Below, piece by piece: positions 10,724 to 21,971 of a DNA stretch of 64,000 nt; within the stretch, counting starts at the first letter, position 1; each line of letters begins with the position of its first letter. This DNA comes from Hybos culiciformis (lineage: Eukaryota > Arthropoda > Insecta > Diptera > Hybotidae). The notes beneath the pieces were generated by a model. It was given only the letters and a program-made list of their open reading frames with translations. It had not been told where the DNA came from and did not search any database. Both the position numbers and the translations under genes were made by a program. Location of the stretch: NCBI GenBank assembly GCA_964007475.1, contig CAXFZM010000548.1:1-64000 (forward strand), in the 5' to 3' direction.

Positions 10724-10737
10724 TGGCGACCGTGACA
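10724..10737 (+). promoter_or_regulatory. primer binding site, tRNA-Arg
   Basis: TGGCGACCGTGACA directly after the LTR is complementary to the 3' end of insect tRNA-Arg (...TGTCACGGTCG plus CCA). The same primer is used by Drosophila 412 and mdg1. Confidence 0.9.
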
Positions 10738-10825
10738 AGAAAAATAAGAAAAAAAAAATTATTTCTTTTTAAGAAATTTTTCTTATTTCTCGGGTATTAA
10801 GTTTTAAATTAAGTACTTAGTATTA

Positions 10826-11240
10826 GAGCCGTTCTACACATTCCTTTTTTCAGGACTTTTTTCACTCCTTTTTTCAGGACTTTTTCTGTCTTGATATTCC
10901 ATCCCTTTTTAATTAATACAAAAAGTTGAGATAAAAAAAAAGTCGTCAGGCATGAAAATTTTCTTGCCTGACTTTTTTTTCATTCATTTTTTTGATATGT
11001 TTTACATATTTGTCATTTATTTGACTGTTATTTTATTTTAATTCAATAATAAAGTAATTTTTTTTTTCGTTTTATTTTCAATCTATTAATTTCACAGTAA
11101 TTTCAAAAAGAAAATATTTTTTTAAATTAAAATATGTCTAAGTGTCATTTTTTTGCCTTTTGTGTAAAAGTATTGAAAAAAAAAAGTCCTGAAAAAAGGA
11201 GTGTAAAAAGTCCTGAAAAAAGGAATGTGTAAAACGGCTC
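10826..11240. mobile_element. foldback MITE, Harbinger-type TTA duplication
   Basis: Inverted ends of more than 60 bp start GAGCCGTT(C/T)TACACATTCC. Each arm contains two direct copies of CCTTTTTTCAGGACTTTTT. TTA lies on both sides (10823-10825, 11241-11243), the TWA duplication usual for PIF-Harbinger MITEs. The centre has a second hairpin (GTCAGGCA...TGCCTGAC). It is nested in the leader of G1. Confidence 0.85.
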
Positions 11241-11243
11241 TTA

Positions 11244-13216
11244 AATTAAAATGAAAAAGAAAATTTTTAATTAATTTTAAAACTAAAATGGAAGAATTGA
11301 AATAGAAAAATAAGAGTGAAAACAAAATTACTAATTAGTTGAAAAAAAAATGATAAGAAAAAAAAAATTGTTTGGAAAATTTAAAACTTCAATTAAATAA
11401 AAATTTGGACTGAAATAAAAATAATTCAAAAAAAAAATTATTATTAAAATAATAATTTCGAAAAAACAAATTTCAAAAAAAAATTTTGGTGAAAAAAAAA
11501 AATTAAATTAATTGAAAAATTAAGAAAAAAAAATGGTTGAAAATTTCTTTTTTGACACAAAAAAAAAGTGGAAACAAAACAATTGAAAAAAAAATAATTC
11601 TGATTATTAGAAAAAAAATAAATAAATGGAAAATTATTGAATACAAAATTTTTTTGTGGAAAAAAAAAAAAAATAAATTTTTGGAAAATTTTATAAATTC
11701 CAATAACATTCAAATAACTTTGATTTTTTTTTTCAAAGTCATAAGAAAAATGAGGACAAAAGAAGAAAAAAAAAAAAAAACAAAAAGAAATAAAAATTAA
11801 ATAATTTTTTCTCGCCAATGGCAGACATTTTTTAATTAAAACAAAAAAAACCACTGAAATAAACAAAAAAAATATTTTTTTTCCCTTTGTGAACTTGAAA
11901 ACAAAAAAAAAAATAATAATTTTATGAATATTGAACTATGAGAGAAAACAAACAAAAAATAAAAATTAATATTGTGAATATTTATTAATCTCTAATACAA
12001 AAAAAAATAATAAAATTTTTTTTTTTGACATTAAAAAATAAAATAAAATTTTTTTTTAATAAAATCCTAAATTTTGTGTTAATAAAATATAAACAACAAA
12101 TATAAATACATAAAACAAAAAAAAAACAAAAAAAAATTTAATTAACAACAACAAATACATCAGCATAAAGCGAATAAAGAATTTACAAAAAACGAATCGA
12201 ATCGAATTATGCTATAATTCTTTTCGAACTACCTATATAAAACAACAAATAAATAAATAAAAACAACATTAACATCAGCTTTAACGTCATAACGAAACAA
12301 CAATAGCAACACAACAGCAATTACAAGAACAACAGTAAGAACAGTCGCAACAACAAAGATAAGAAAAATAACCAACAAGTAGGTACTTATTTAATAAATT
12401 ATTTATATTTTACATACAAGAATTTTACATACAAGAAAAAAAAAAAATTTTAAAATAAATATTATAAAATAAAACTAAAAAGAAACAATGTAGATCCAAA
12501 TTGTTACATAAACAATTTCTAATTTTTTCAAATTGAAATAAATAATTTTCAAATTTTTCAATTCAAATTTTCAAATCAAATTTTTCAATTTTAATTTCTA
12601 AATCAAACTTTTTAAATTTTATTTGGATGTACACTGTTTCAAATATTTTTTTATAAAAAATTATACTATACTATTCTACAATTTATTATTAAACATTAAA
12701 TATTATATAAAAAAAAAAAAAAAAAAAATGATTTTCTTATATATAAATATTATATAAATAATATTTACATCAATTACTTCGAACTGATTATTATACATAA
12801 ATATTTTACAAATAAATATTACATCATTTACTTTGAATTGATTTCTTCAAATTTTTTTTTCTTCGTAAATTTTTTTTAAATAAATCTATAACAATATTTC
12901 TTATTACATGTTATTACAAAATTTAATTTAATTTTATTATGCAAATTCAAAAATGGTTTAACATAATTTTGCTTAATTATTTGACATCTTTGTTTTTCTC
13001 TGACGTATGAATAACTTCTTGATTTCCAATAATCCAGATCTCATTTTGTAATATAAGGTAACCACTCCTCAAATTTTTAGGGAACTTCAATATAAGGTAA
13101 CCACTGCTCAAATTTTTAGGGAACTTCAATATAGGGTAACCACTCCTTAAATTTTTAGAGAACTTAAATGAAAGGTAACCACCATTCCTCAATCTTTTTA
13201 ATTTCAATTTTTTTTT
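11244..13216. other. leader of gypsy element G1
   Basis: About 2 kb of A-rich, then CAACA-rich DNA between primer site and gag. Long leaders are normal in the mdg1/412 group. Open frames on both strands here are homopolymer artefacts. At 13050-13180 the phrase GGTAACCACTCCTCAAATTT recurs three to four times, about 54 bp apart. Confidence 0.7.
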
Positions 13217-13921
13217 ATGGATGAAGCTTGCAACAAAATCCAAACAGCTAAAGATAATTTTTGTAAAGCTTACACACGCATTCTGAAAGCAATTAAACCA
13301 ACAAATTCAGAAACACTACAAGCAATCAAAATAAATATTGAAGAAACATATAATATCTACGTACATACAGTTCTTCAAGCTTGTATTACATTCGAAGAAC
13401 AACATCATCAAATTTTAGCTAAAGATTGTCAGTATTGTTACGATAAGTTACAAGAAAGTTTCAAACTATTAAATTGTTCAGATTTAATACCGAAAAGTAT
13501 TCTACTACAGATTAACAAACAAATCGAAACAGAACAGATTAAAATAAATCAAATCGAAATAGAACAAAGTATAATAGAATCAGATAGTTCTGAAGAAAAC
13601 TTTGACGATACACTTGACAAAATGGCTTTTTCGAATGTAGATTTTTTGCGTTTAGCAAATTCACAAATAAATAGAAATTATAGTGGTGATTCACTAGCAC
13701 TTAAATCTTTCATCGATTCAATAAATTTGTTAGACACATTAGCAGAGACACCAAACTTAAAAAATTTATTAGCTACTTTTCTTTTATCAAAGCTTGATGG
13801 TACAGCCCGTGAATCTATAGCTGAAACGGTAGAACTCATTAAACAAGACCTTAATAATTCGACAAAAAGTTGCTGATTCAATTGACAAAGGCTGATCCTA
13901 GACCCATTGATTTAACTTTAG
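13217..13921 (+). pseudogene. Gag of gypsy element G1, 5' part
   Basis: 219 open codons from the ATG at 13217 (MDEACNKIQTAKDNF...), followed by more sense codons in another frame up to the non-LTR insertion. The product is helical and Gln/Glu-rich; after residue 140 it enters a capsid-like region (FLRLANSQI...YSGDSLALKSFIDSI). The continuation is found at 16098, beyond the insertion, with about 60 residues lost. It would be the structural capsid protein. A one-base frameshift near 13865 breaks it before the insertion does. Confidence 0.8.
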
Positions 13922-14860
13922 AAATCAAAGCTGGGTGCCAGACTCGATCAAAGCTATATCCAAAGCAACAACACAAGAATCACCGGAATTGTGAAGACTG
14001 GCGTTGAGTTTGTGGAATAAACATGTCATTAGGTCACCAGTCGATCTATTCGTACGAAAACCATATTGCTGGTCACTTACCAATTTGTTACATTCAATGT
14101 ATTTCTTGACTCTATTGTTAATAATGGATTCCAGAATAGAAGTAAGCGTAATGGGCCTGTAGTTAGAGGAATCGCATTTATCGCCTTTTTTTGGAATAGG
14201 CTGAACATGCACAACTTTCCACTTGGTGGGGTAAATGCCAGGTGAATATAAAAGATACAAAATGTTGCGCAGAGGTTTAGCTAGAACGGAGGCAGTATGT
14301 TTTAGGACCACAGCCGGAATACCATCAGGGCCAGTTGACTTTTTCACATTCAGATTTTTTAGAGCTTTTAAAACAGCACGTTGCCTAAAGTAAACTCTTC
14401 CAAAATAAGAGTTTACTGGTGGTGGATCTTGAGCTGAAGCTGCGAGTGCTGAGTTTTGACTAAAAAGTTTAGCAAAGAAATTAGCCTTCTCAACCGAATC
14501 TGATATGATCCGGTCACCATCTGCAAGGGAAGGAAAAGATGAAGGCGAACAAAAGTTTTGTTTTACACTTTTAGTGAAGCTCCAAAAGCTTCTGCTATTT
14601 TTAGGAAGGTTTAATATTTCTTGACGCTTCCTCTGGGTATACAAAACCTTCTGCTGACAACAAATCTTACTGCATCTGTTCCTGACTTCGCGCCAGTGCT
14701 TCAGTGAAATTAAAGAATTGTTTTGTTTATACTCACGATCGGCTATGGCCTTTCCAGAGGTGTCATTGAACCACGGATTTTTAGTATTCGTTTTATTTTG
14801 CACTGAGGAATGAAAAGTTTCATTCCTAGCAGAATACTTTCGGTAATGACAGCCCTGCAA
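13922..14860 (-). pseudogene. Reverse transcriptase, N-terminal half (non-LTR)
   Basis: The frame contains ALKNLNVKKSTGPDGIP, then WKVVHVQPIPKKGDKCDSSN and YRPITLTSILESIIN, fingers and motif 1-2 of non-LTR RTs, then QQYGFRTNRST and VVALDI of motif A. A frameshift at 13950 moves FDRVWHPALIS to another frame, where the homology ends. The YADD box and thumb are absent. The upstream part includes NPWFNDT and a Trp/Lys-rich linker between endonuclease and RT. Clade (Jockey, CR1 or similar) was not decided. Confidence 0.88.
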
Positions 14861-14869
14861 AGGTCAACA

Positions 14870-15653
14870 TCAGAACCAACGAGACAGATCCATCCGCTCA
14901 AGAAAACTGGCGAGTCCTTCCCAATCAGCTTGAGAATAGGTCCATACCAGTCTTCCAGGAGCGTTAGATAAACCCTCTCCGCCATCAAGAGAGAAGGACG
15001 TGCTAACGGGACAATGATCGGAGTTTCCAAGGGGGGAACTAATTGAAGCGTTATAATTATCTGGATTCGATGCCAGAAACAGATCCAAGAGATGATGACC
15101 CTGATGGTTTATATCTGGAACGTGGGTGGGTTCAGAAATAATTTGAATCAGATTATTAAGACTTGAAAAAAACTCTACATATCTGCCTTCGGGACTGTTG
15201 CGATTAGAATAACTGAGCCATGATACGTTGTGTATGTTGAAATAAAAAAAAAACAAAATTTCAGACTCCGGGTTTTTCGCCAGAATCTGATTAATTTAGT
15301 CAGACAGCAAGTCAAACTCGACAACGTGATCACGTGAAGCAAAAATGGATGACGTGTTTGTTGGTTCTTGATTTGAACCCAAAAAAATTTAATAAGGGAC
15401 TTGATTTTAAATCTGTAATGGGATAACAAGCAACGTCATTCTTTATGTAAACAGTGACTCCTCTGTGGGCGACGTATACAGAGTGAAGATCGTAACCGGG
15501 GACTGAAAAACGGTTGGGGTCTCCGTTGTCCAATACTTGGGTCTTACGTAAAGCCAGAACATTTGGCTTAGCAGAGGCCAAATGAACATTTGGCTTAGCA
15601 GAGGCTTCCAAACCTCGGATGTTACAAAATTGTATACTAAATATTTTGCTCAT
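14870..15653 (-). pseudogene. AP-like endonuclease of the non-LTR element
   Basis: The N-terminal part (15653-15330) starts MSKIFSIQFCNIRGL with the usual Asn, followed by VLALRKTQV where most relatives have a catalytic Glu (LxExH). The C-terminal part (15256-14870) has FNIHNVSWL, GRYVEFFSSLNNLIQI, EPTHVPD, LLDLFLASNP and SPLGNSDHCPV. The terminal SDH is the conserved catalytic His block. The two parts are in different frames. An in-frame duplication of LASAKPNV near 15590-15615 is odd. The enzyme would nick target DNA to prime reverse transcription. Confidence 0.87.
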
Positions 15654-16097
15654 CCCAATTAAAAGTGTAAATTATAAAGAAACTAGTTGATTCCACTACC
15701 CAGCTGACGAACAACGAACCGGCGGTCAACAGTTTTTAAGACCTTATTGACCTCCAGTACGGCAACGACAAGCGATTGAAGAAAAGTGCACGGGAAAAAA
15801 GGATAGGAAATGCAGGAAGACTTGAAAACCGCGTCAGGTTTAATTTTTAATTTTATTTTTTTCGAATAAAATTGGTCACTATTTTGTGTGAACTAATTTT
15901 TAGAAATTTTTTATTAATTATAATTTTTTCCTTTTTAATATTTATTATTATTATTTTTATTAACGCAACACAAAAAAAAAGGTCAAGATTTCGCACAAAG
16001 AGAATTTAAATTTTTTTTTTTTTTTTTTAAACAACAAACAAAAAACAAATTTAATAAAGAAATAAAATAAACGATTAAAACGCGTACACTCCATTCG

Positions 16098-16620
16098 ATA
16101 ACAGAACACAACTTTGGCTGAAGCTTTTCGTCGTTCACTTCTGTTAAAAGGTATACCAACACAAAAAGCTAAAGAAATTTGTATTGAAAAAACAGTTGAA
16201 ATGTGCATAAATAATGCAAGATCCGATCTGACCAAGGCTGTTTTATCATCGACCCAATTTAAAGATCCTAGAGAAGTAGTCTCAAAATTTTTAATAGAAA
16301 TAGATTTACAATAGCAAGAAAAACAAGTACTGTCATTTAGAACAAAAAATAATAATAATTCGTTTAGAAACTCTTATAAAAATCGCTCCAATAATAACGT
16401 TCTATAACGAAACTATAATAGGGGAAATTTTAGACACCAAAATCAACGATTCGTAAATAATAATAATCGAGGTAATTTTAATAATAATCGAAATAATTTT
16501 AACAATAATCGAGGTAATTTTAACAATAATCGTGGGAAATTTCAATCAAAATAATTATGTACGATATGCGGGAAACGACCAGGCCACCCAAAACGGCCAG
16601 GGGTAACAAGATCAAATGCG
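16098..16620 (+). pseudogene. Gag of gypsy element G1, 3' part
   Basis: Begins NTTLAEAFRRSL, then QKAKEICIEKTVEMC and FKDPREVVSKF, the C-terminal capsid segment shared with 412-like gags. A stop follows at 16311. Reading resumes as a repeated Asn/Arg/Gly/Phe tract (NNNRGNF..., 16440-16550), which is RNA-binding-like. It ends in CTICGKRPGHP, a degenerate zinc knuckle. This segment is the continuation of the frame at 13217. Confidence 0.8.
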
Positions 16621-16839
16621 TTTACATCAAAATTAAATAATAACGCTAATTTTAATACACATTACATTAATCGTAGTTCACAATTTAATACTAACTCACA
16701 TTCAAATTCGAATATAACGAAATTTTTTTATAATTCTAATTTAAGACCAAATTCTAACCAAAACAAAAATTATTCAAAAGAATATAAAAATTTTCCTAAT
16801 TATTATCCAAATTCAACTACTAAATCTAAAGTAATTTCA

Positions 16840-17127
16840 AAAAATATTTTTAACGTCAATCCAAATTTTTCTGATTTTATTATTTTAAATTCTAAATTAA
16901 ATTTCCAAGGCTCAACATTTCTAGTCGATACTCAGGCAGATATTTCTTTGATAAAAATCTCATCAATCGATTCAAATTTTAACTTAAAAAATAAATTAAA
17001 TTCAAATAACATTATAAGCATTTTGGGAATAACGCAAAATTCTATAAAAAGTTTAGGTACAATCAACGTCAACTTTCATTTTAAACATACAATTTTATCT
17101 TGTTTACTGCACGTAGTTCCAGACGAA
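16840..17127 (+). pseudogene. Retropepsin of gypsy element G1, truncated
   Basis: FQGSTFLVDTQADISLI has the LVDTGAD active-site loop with Gly changed to Gln, which should inactivate the protease. The frame then continues through IISILGITQNSIKSLGT to 17127, where it meets the 3' LTR two bases inside its left edge. All of RT, RNase H and integrase are deleted at this junction. Confidence 0.85.
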
Positions 17128-17316
17128 TAGTGCTCTCTTTGAGTATATCACTCACTCTCTCTATTTATATATATAAACCTAGTATTAACTTTAAGTTAGG
17201 TCAGTTGTAGACTATAACAGTCAGATGTTAAACATCTTATATTATTTTAATAAAACAATACTACAAACTACAAATGTATGTGTATTTCTTTTGATACATG
17301 CACGATAAGCATGACA
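17128..17316 (+). repeat. 3' LTR of gypsy element G1, lacking its first bases
   Basis: Matches 10530-10723 with a few substitutions and small indels and ends ...GCATGACA before the TGTT duplication. The initial TG is replaced by protease sequence and there is no polypurine tract, so the deletion that removed pol ended exactly here. Confidence 0.92.
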
Positions 17317-17320
17317 TGTT

Positions 17321-18301
17321 GTTGAAATCCCCTTTGATGAGGAAAATAAGATTCAGCTAGGAAATTCAAGAAAATTGGCTTACGCGAGGCTTCTTAGTAT
17401 GGAAAGGAAGTTTTTGAAAGATCCTAAACTTTATGATGCCTATGGGGAGTTAATTAAGGAATACCTAACTTTAGGTCATATAAGGGAAGCACCACAAATT
17501 ACAAATAATGAAGGATATTATTTACCTCATAATGCGGTGATAAGGGAAGATAAAATAACCACCAAGTTGAGAGTTGTGTTTGATGGGTCAGCTAAAACGG
17601 ACAGCGGTGTCAGCTTAAACGACAAAATATTAGCAGGTCCAACATTGCAAGATTACTTATTATCGATAATTCTGAAATGGAGAAAACACAAAATTGCATT
17701 TTGCGCAGATGTGTGCAAGATGTACCGTAAAATTTTAATTTCAGAAAATGAACTCAACTATCAACGGATTTTATGGAGAGATAGTATGAAGGATCCTGTC
17801 AAGGAATATCTTTTAACAACTGTAACTCACGGCACTAAATCAGCGCCTGCGAACATTACGAAAAGTTGCAAAAGATTACGAAATCATCGAGAGTGGTTTT
17901 AAATGACTTTTATGTCGACGATTTGATTTCAGGGGCCAACGATGAAGATCAAGCGCTCCAGTTGCAACGTGAAATAATAGAACTTTTAGGGAAAGGTGGA
18001 TTTTACTTGAGGAAATGAATTAGTAACAGCATCAACCTTTTATTATCAACCTTTTATTATTCATAATATTATTTCATTTCAGCCTGAAGAGTCATTCAAA
18101 ATGCTAGGAATCAAGTGGAATCCGGCAAAAGATATGTTTATTTACAAAATTGTGTTGCCACAAACTGAGCATCCAACGAAAAGAATTTTTTTTATCAGAA
18201 ATGTCCAAAATTTTTGATCTGATAGGATGGTTGTCACCTACAATTATTAATATCAAAATTTTATATATATTTGGTTATCTAAAATTGATTGGGATGAGAA
18301 A
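17321..18301 (+). pseudogene. Reverse transcriptase of BEL element A
   Basis: Reading resumes after G1 with VEIPFDEENKIQLGNSRKLA. The main frame (17375-17902) has YYLPHNAVI, LRVVFDGSAKTDSGVSLND, FCADVCKMYRKI (motif A Asp) and THGTKSAPA. A frameshift then moves the YVDD box (17911-17922, in FYVDDLISGAND) to another frame. GKGGFYLRK and, after about 60 bp of extra sequence, the palm/thumb segment (FKMLGIKWN) follow. The active-site Asps survive, but the frame does not. Confidence 0.9.
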
Positions 18302-18808
18302 TTGCGTGACACTATTCAAAAAAGATGGATGAAATTAAGAAATGAATTATCAACTTTAGAGAACATTGAAATACCTAGATGGATAGCAACAACAAATACA
18401 TCTTCTCTTCAATTACACGGATTTTGCGATGCTTCAGCGAAGGCTTATGCAGCAGTCATCTTTGCTAGAATTGAAGATAATGATAGAGCTGAAACATTTA
18501 TATTAGCAATTAAAACAAGAGTAGCTCCACTCAAATCAAAGCTCACAATACCCAAGCTAGAGCTATGTGCAGCAGTTTTACTTGCTAACCTGATTAAAAA
18601 GACAAGTAGTAACTTTCAATCATCGAAGTTATTTCTCTGGTCTGATTCAGAAGTAGTATTATCTTGGATTCACAACAAGGCTGAAAAACTCAACATATTT
18701 GTCAGCAATAGAATCAAGCAAATTACAAGGGAATCAAAATCTCAACAATGGCATCATGTTAAATCGAAGGAAAATCCTGCGGATTTTGCTTCACGAGGAA
18801 TGACTTAA
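18302..18808 (+). pseudogene. RNase H-like (Pao) domain of BEL element A
   Basis: 168 open codons. LHGFCDASAKAYAAVIFAR is the start of the Pao peptidase A17/RNase H-like domain (first Asp). LTIPKLELCAAVLLANL carries the Glu, SKLFLWSDSEVVLSWI the next Asp, and QWHHVKSKENPADFASRG closes the domain. All usual acidic residues appear present. It would remove the RNA strand during reverse transcription. It follows RT directly and is out of frame with it. Confidence 0.9.
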
Positions 18809-20386
18809 AGGATTGCACCTTGTGGTGGGAAGGTCCAAAATTTCTTCGCCAGATGGAAGATGCATGGCCAACCCAAATTATTCGAAAAACCACACCAGGT
18901 CAAGAATTCAAAACGGTTCTTTTAACAGAAGTTGATACAATGACTACGGAAAATTATATTATCAATAGATTTTCAAATTTTAATAAACTAGTAAAAAATT
19001 TTACTAATATATTAAATTTTGTTAATAATTATAGAAAAATCCAGCAACAAGTCAATGAAGAAATAGCTGAAAAAACGACTGGTTCAACAAGAGTTCAAAA
19101 ATGAGATAAAATTGCTAAGGAATAACAATCAGCTACCATCTAACAGCAAATTGATCCCTTCATTGATGGTGACAACATTTTACTGAGTCAAAACGTCGAT
19201 TAAAAAATTCTGATGTGGAATATGAAATGAAGCATCCAATGATTCTACCTCACAATTGTCATCTAACTACTTTGATTGTGCGAAAATACCATAACGATTG
19301 CTTACATGGCGGCACAACTTTAACAATATCATAGATCCGTCAACGTTATTGGATTATCAAGGGTCAAAGTACTGTTAAAAACGAATTACATAAATGTGTT
19401 GTTTGCGTTAGATTCAAAGAGATAAAACTTGATCAAATTATGGCAGATCTCCCAAAAGCTAGGACAGCATTATCGAAACCATTTAGTAACACTGGATTGG
19501 ATTATGCCGGACCAATATCAATAAGAATGTCAAAAGGAAGAGGTAATAAATGTTTAAAAGGATATATAGTGCTGTTTATTTGTTTATTTACTAAGGCAAT
19601 TCATCTTGAAGTCGTTTCAGATTTGACAGCTAATGGGTTTATATCTGCGTTTAAAAGATTCGAAGGTAATGCGTCCACCTTTGTACTAGCAACGAAAATC
19701 TTGAAAAAGGGATTTGATGATTATTGCGCTGAAATCCAATCGAAGATAGTTGAACATTCAAATCAGTCACATATTCAATGGCATTTCATTCTGCCAAGAG
19801 CACCGCATTTCGGAGGTTTATGGGAAGCTGGTGTTAAATCAATGAAACATCATTTGAGTCGTACATTTAAGGACACTACCTTAACATTTTTGAAGAATTA
19901 ACAACTGGGTTAATCCAAATTGAATCATGTTTAAACTCTCGTCCTTTATGTCCACTATCAGATGAAATAACAGACATTGATGTATTAACCCCGGGACATT
20001 TTCTTACAGGAGATCAATTGATTGCAATACCACAAAGAAATGAAGGCGATATGAACGTGACTGGCATAACAAGATGGAAATTGGTTGAAAGGCTTCATCA
20101 TCATTTTTGGCAAAAATGGTCCCGAGAATATTTACACACCTCACAACAAAGATCCAAATGGCATTTGCAGAAGAAAAATCTAAAAGCAGGTCATTTAGTT
20201 CTGATCCAAGGTGAAAATCTTCCGCCTACCAAATGGCCGTTAGCTCGTGTAATTGAGGTCCACACTGGGGCAGACAATAATGTAAGGGTTGCTACACTAA
20301 AAACACAAGGTGGAATATTCAAGCGTCCCATTACAAAGCTGAGTTTACTCCCTGTAGATCATGAAGTAGATCAAAATCAAAATTAA
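18809..20386 (+). pseudogene. Integrase and DUF5641 region of BEL element A
   Basis: It opens with WWEGPKFL, then a broken linker. An HHCC zinc domain (ILPHNCHLTTLIVRKYHNDCLHGG... to KCVVCVRFK) lies at 19240-19420. The core (19440-19901) has GLDYAGPI with the first catalytic Asp and HFGGLWEAGVKSMKHHL with the Glu. The middle SDNGTNF block is scrambled around 19690 by a small indel, so the second Asp is lost. 19990-20386 gives LTPGHFLTGD, WHLQKKNLKAGHLVLI and ARVIEVHTGADNNVR, the C-terminal DUF5641 domain. It would insert cDNA into the genome. Confidence 0.9.
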
Positions 20387-20396
20387 CAGACAACAA

Positions 20397-21612
20397 GTGA
20401 CAGTTCATCTCCGAAACCAATTAAGAATAAAAAACAGAAAGCTGAATTGTTTAGCCTTGATTACATCGGTACTTTGTTTGTTTATAATGCCAGTAATGTC
20501 ATCAAGCAGTAAATTTTTTAATATTACTAAATTTAATGAATCACCAGGAATATTCTTTAAAAATATCGGACATGCACAAACAATCACGAGTGAATGGAAT
20601 CTACATGTGTTCTTAAATCTATCAATTTATAATCAAGAGTTGAAGGGCATTCAGGATTATTTTGGAAATATCACATTTATGTGCAATCATGTCAAAACAT
20701 TGAACAACTACTGCAACGCAATCAGCACACAACTAAATCACATGTTTGTACACATAAAGCAAAATGATGAGCTTTTACAAAGTTTAAATGGGCACACAAA
20801 AACAAAACGCTCACCAATGGATATAATTGGGTCAATCGCGCATGGACTTTTTTGGAGTTTTAGACTCAGAATATGCGAATCAAATTGAAGAACAATTACT
20901 GAAAGTCAGTCAAAATGAAAACCATCTTCTTGGGGTATATCAAGTCAATTTACAGCATTAAAGGGTCAACTAAAAGATGTGGCTATCAAATTGTCGACTG
21001 AAACTGAAGAAGCCACCAAAATTCAGAGTATAACATCATTAACAACTTATATGATACTGGTCATGTCAACTCTTGAAGAAATTAAGAATGTTTTTATTGA
21101 TACAATTCTTGATACACATCATTCGAGAATCAATCCTTACATTTTACCATCCACACAGCTCAATGAACAACTTTCAATAATTTTAGCTAACTTGCCGCCA
21201 ACATTAACCTTGCCTGCAAAGGATTACCGCGGAATTTATAATCTTATTTCAATAAAATCTCGTATCATTACAGGTCTAATAATTTTCAATGTAAAGCTAC
21301 CATTGATAGAGAATAAGTCTTATCAACTCTTTCATTTAATTAGCGTTCCAATTCCAAATGGCAAGGCACTCAACTATATGAAGTTAACAGCAGATTTCAT
21401 GGCAGTGACGCTAATGAGAGATCAATATTTCTTTTTAACATGGCAGCAATTGAAGTTATGCCACGTCAACAGTGATATTTTTTCATGTAAAGGGGATGGA
21501 CCAACCTTCCACAAATCAGTTGACAATGAACATTGCGAGTTCGAACTGTTGACCAACCACAAACATTTGTCATCAAAATGAGAATTTCAACAAGCATACC
21601 AAAATGAGTACA
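20397..21612 (+). pseudogene. env-like (baculovirus F-type) gene of BEL element A, truncated
   Basis: Follows pol by 10 bp, the place of env in Semotivirus-like BEL elements. The first frame (20397-20888) has a hydrophobic stretch at residues 16-35 that could be a signal peptide and a basic cleavage site (KTKRS) near residue 138, ahead of a hydrophobic segment, as in F-type fusion proteins. A frameshift near 20850 and stops interrupt it; 20979-21581 covers the central ectodomain. It stops at the 3' LTR: the transmembrane part is missing. It would be the membrane fusion protein of the particle, but is inactive. Confidence 0.8.
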
Positions 21613-21967
21613 TGAAAAATTTCTAAGTCTTTAAACGACTTAAAATTGTAAATTTCAACGAAATAAAATTAATGTTATGATAAGAAAATGCAAACAATAC
21701 AAAAGGTGCAGACAAATTCTATTTTTTCTCACAATTTCCTACTTAAGTTTAATTTGACAAAGATGCATATTGCAATTTAATTATATTTCAATTCATAATT
21801 CTCATTTTTTTTATTGTAGTTTTATATTACTTATAATTTTTATATTACTTATAATTTTTGTACAACTTATAAATATTGTACCAAATAAATTGGACAGTTC
21901 GTTTTAAACCATCAAATAAACAACCTCTTTTTTTTCATTCTACAAAAATAGTAAAGTGCTTTCTTCA
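21613..21967 (+). repeat. 3' LTR of BEL element A
   Basis: 355 bp, the same family as 5922-6323, starting TGAAAAATTTC and ending CTTTCTTCA. The AACA duplication follows at 21968. No polypurine tract precedes it; the env frame runs up to it, which suggests a deletion at the 3' end of the internal region. Confidence 0.85.
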
Positions 21968-21971
21968 AACA

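Larger units (their letters stand above)
13922..16090 (-). mobile_element. APE-type non-LTR retrotransposon inserted in G1 gag
   Basis: The minus strand carries an apurinic-type endonuclease followed by the first half of an RT, the ORF2 order of Jockey/CR1-like elements. RT stops abruptly in motif A at about 13925, so the 3' half of ORF2, the 3' UTR and any poly-A are gone. Loss at the 3' end is unusual for target-primed elements and points to a later deletion. The 5' side runs to about 15840 or, less clearly, 16090. Exact borders and duplications could not be set. Confidence 0.8.
10528..17316 (+). mobile_element. Ty3/gypsy element G1 (412/mdg1-like), pol deleted
   Basis: LTRs at 10528-10723 and 17128-17316, tRNA-Arg primer site, long A-rich leader, gag and a protease, then directly the 3' LTR: RT, RNase H and integrase are missing. 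The 4-bp duplication TGTT (10524-10527 and 17317-17320) is perfect. Deleting the element restores the BEL reading across the site. It contains a MITE (10826) and a minus-strand non-LTR element (about 13922). Confidence 0.93.
5922..21967 (+). mobile_element. BEL/Pao retrotransposon A (env-bearing, degenerate)
   Basis: Two related LTRs (5922-6323, 21613-21967) bound the order gag, protease, RT, RNase H, integrase, env typical of BEL/Pao elements (Belpaoviridae, Semotivirus-like). A 4-bp duplication AACA flanks it (5918-5921, 21968-21971). Removing the hAT at 7168 and gypsy element G1 at 10528 leaves roughly 8.5 kb, a normal size for an env-bearing BEL element. Every gene has stops or frameshifts. 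It lies inside the env of another BEL copy (B). Confidence 0.85.

Noticed and set aside
11122..11866. Several long ORFs on both strands, Phe/Lys-rich
   Set aside because: They lie in the A-rich leader of gypsy G1 and consist of poly-Phe or poly-Lys reading of homopolymers.
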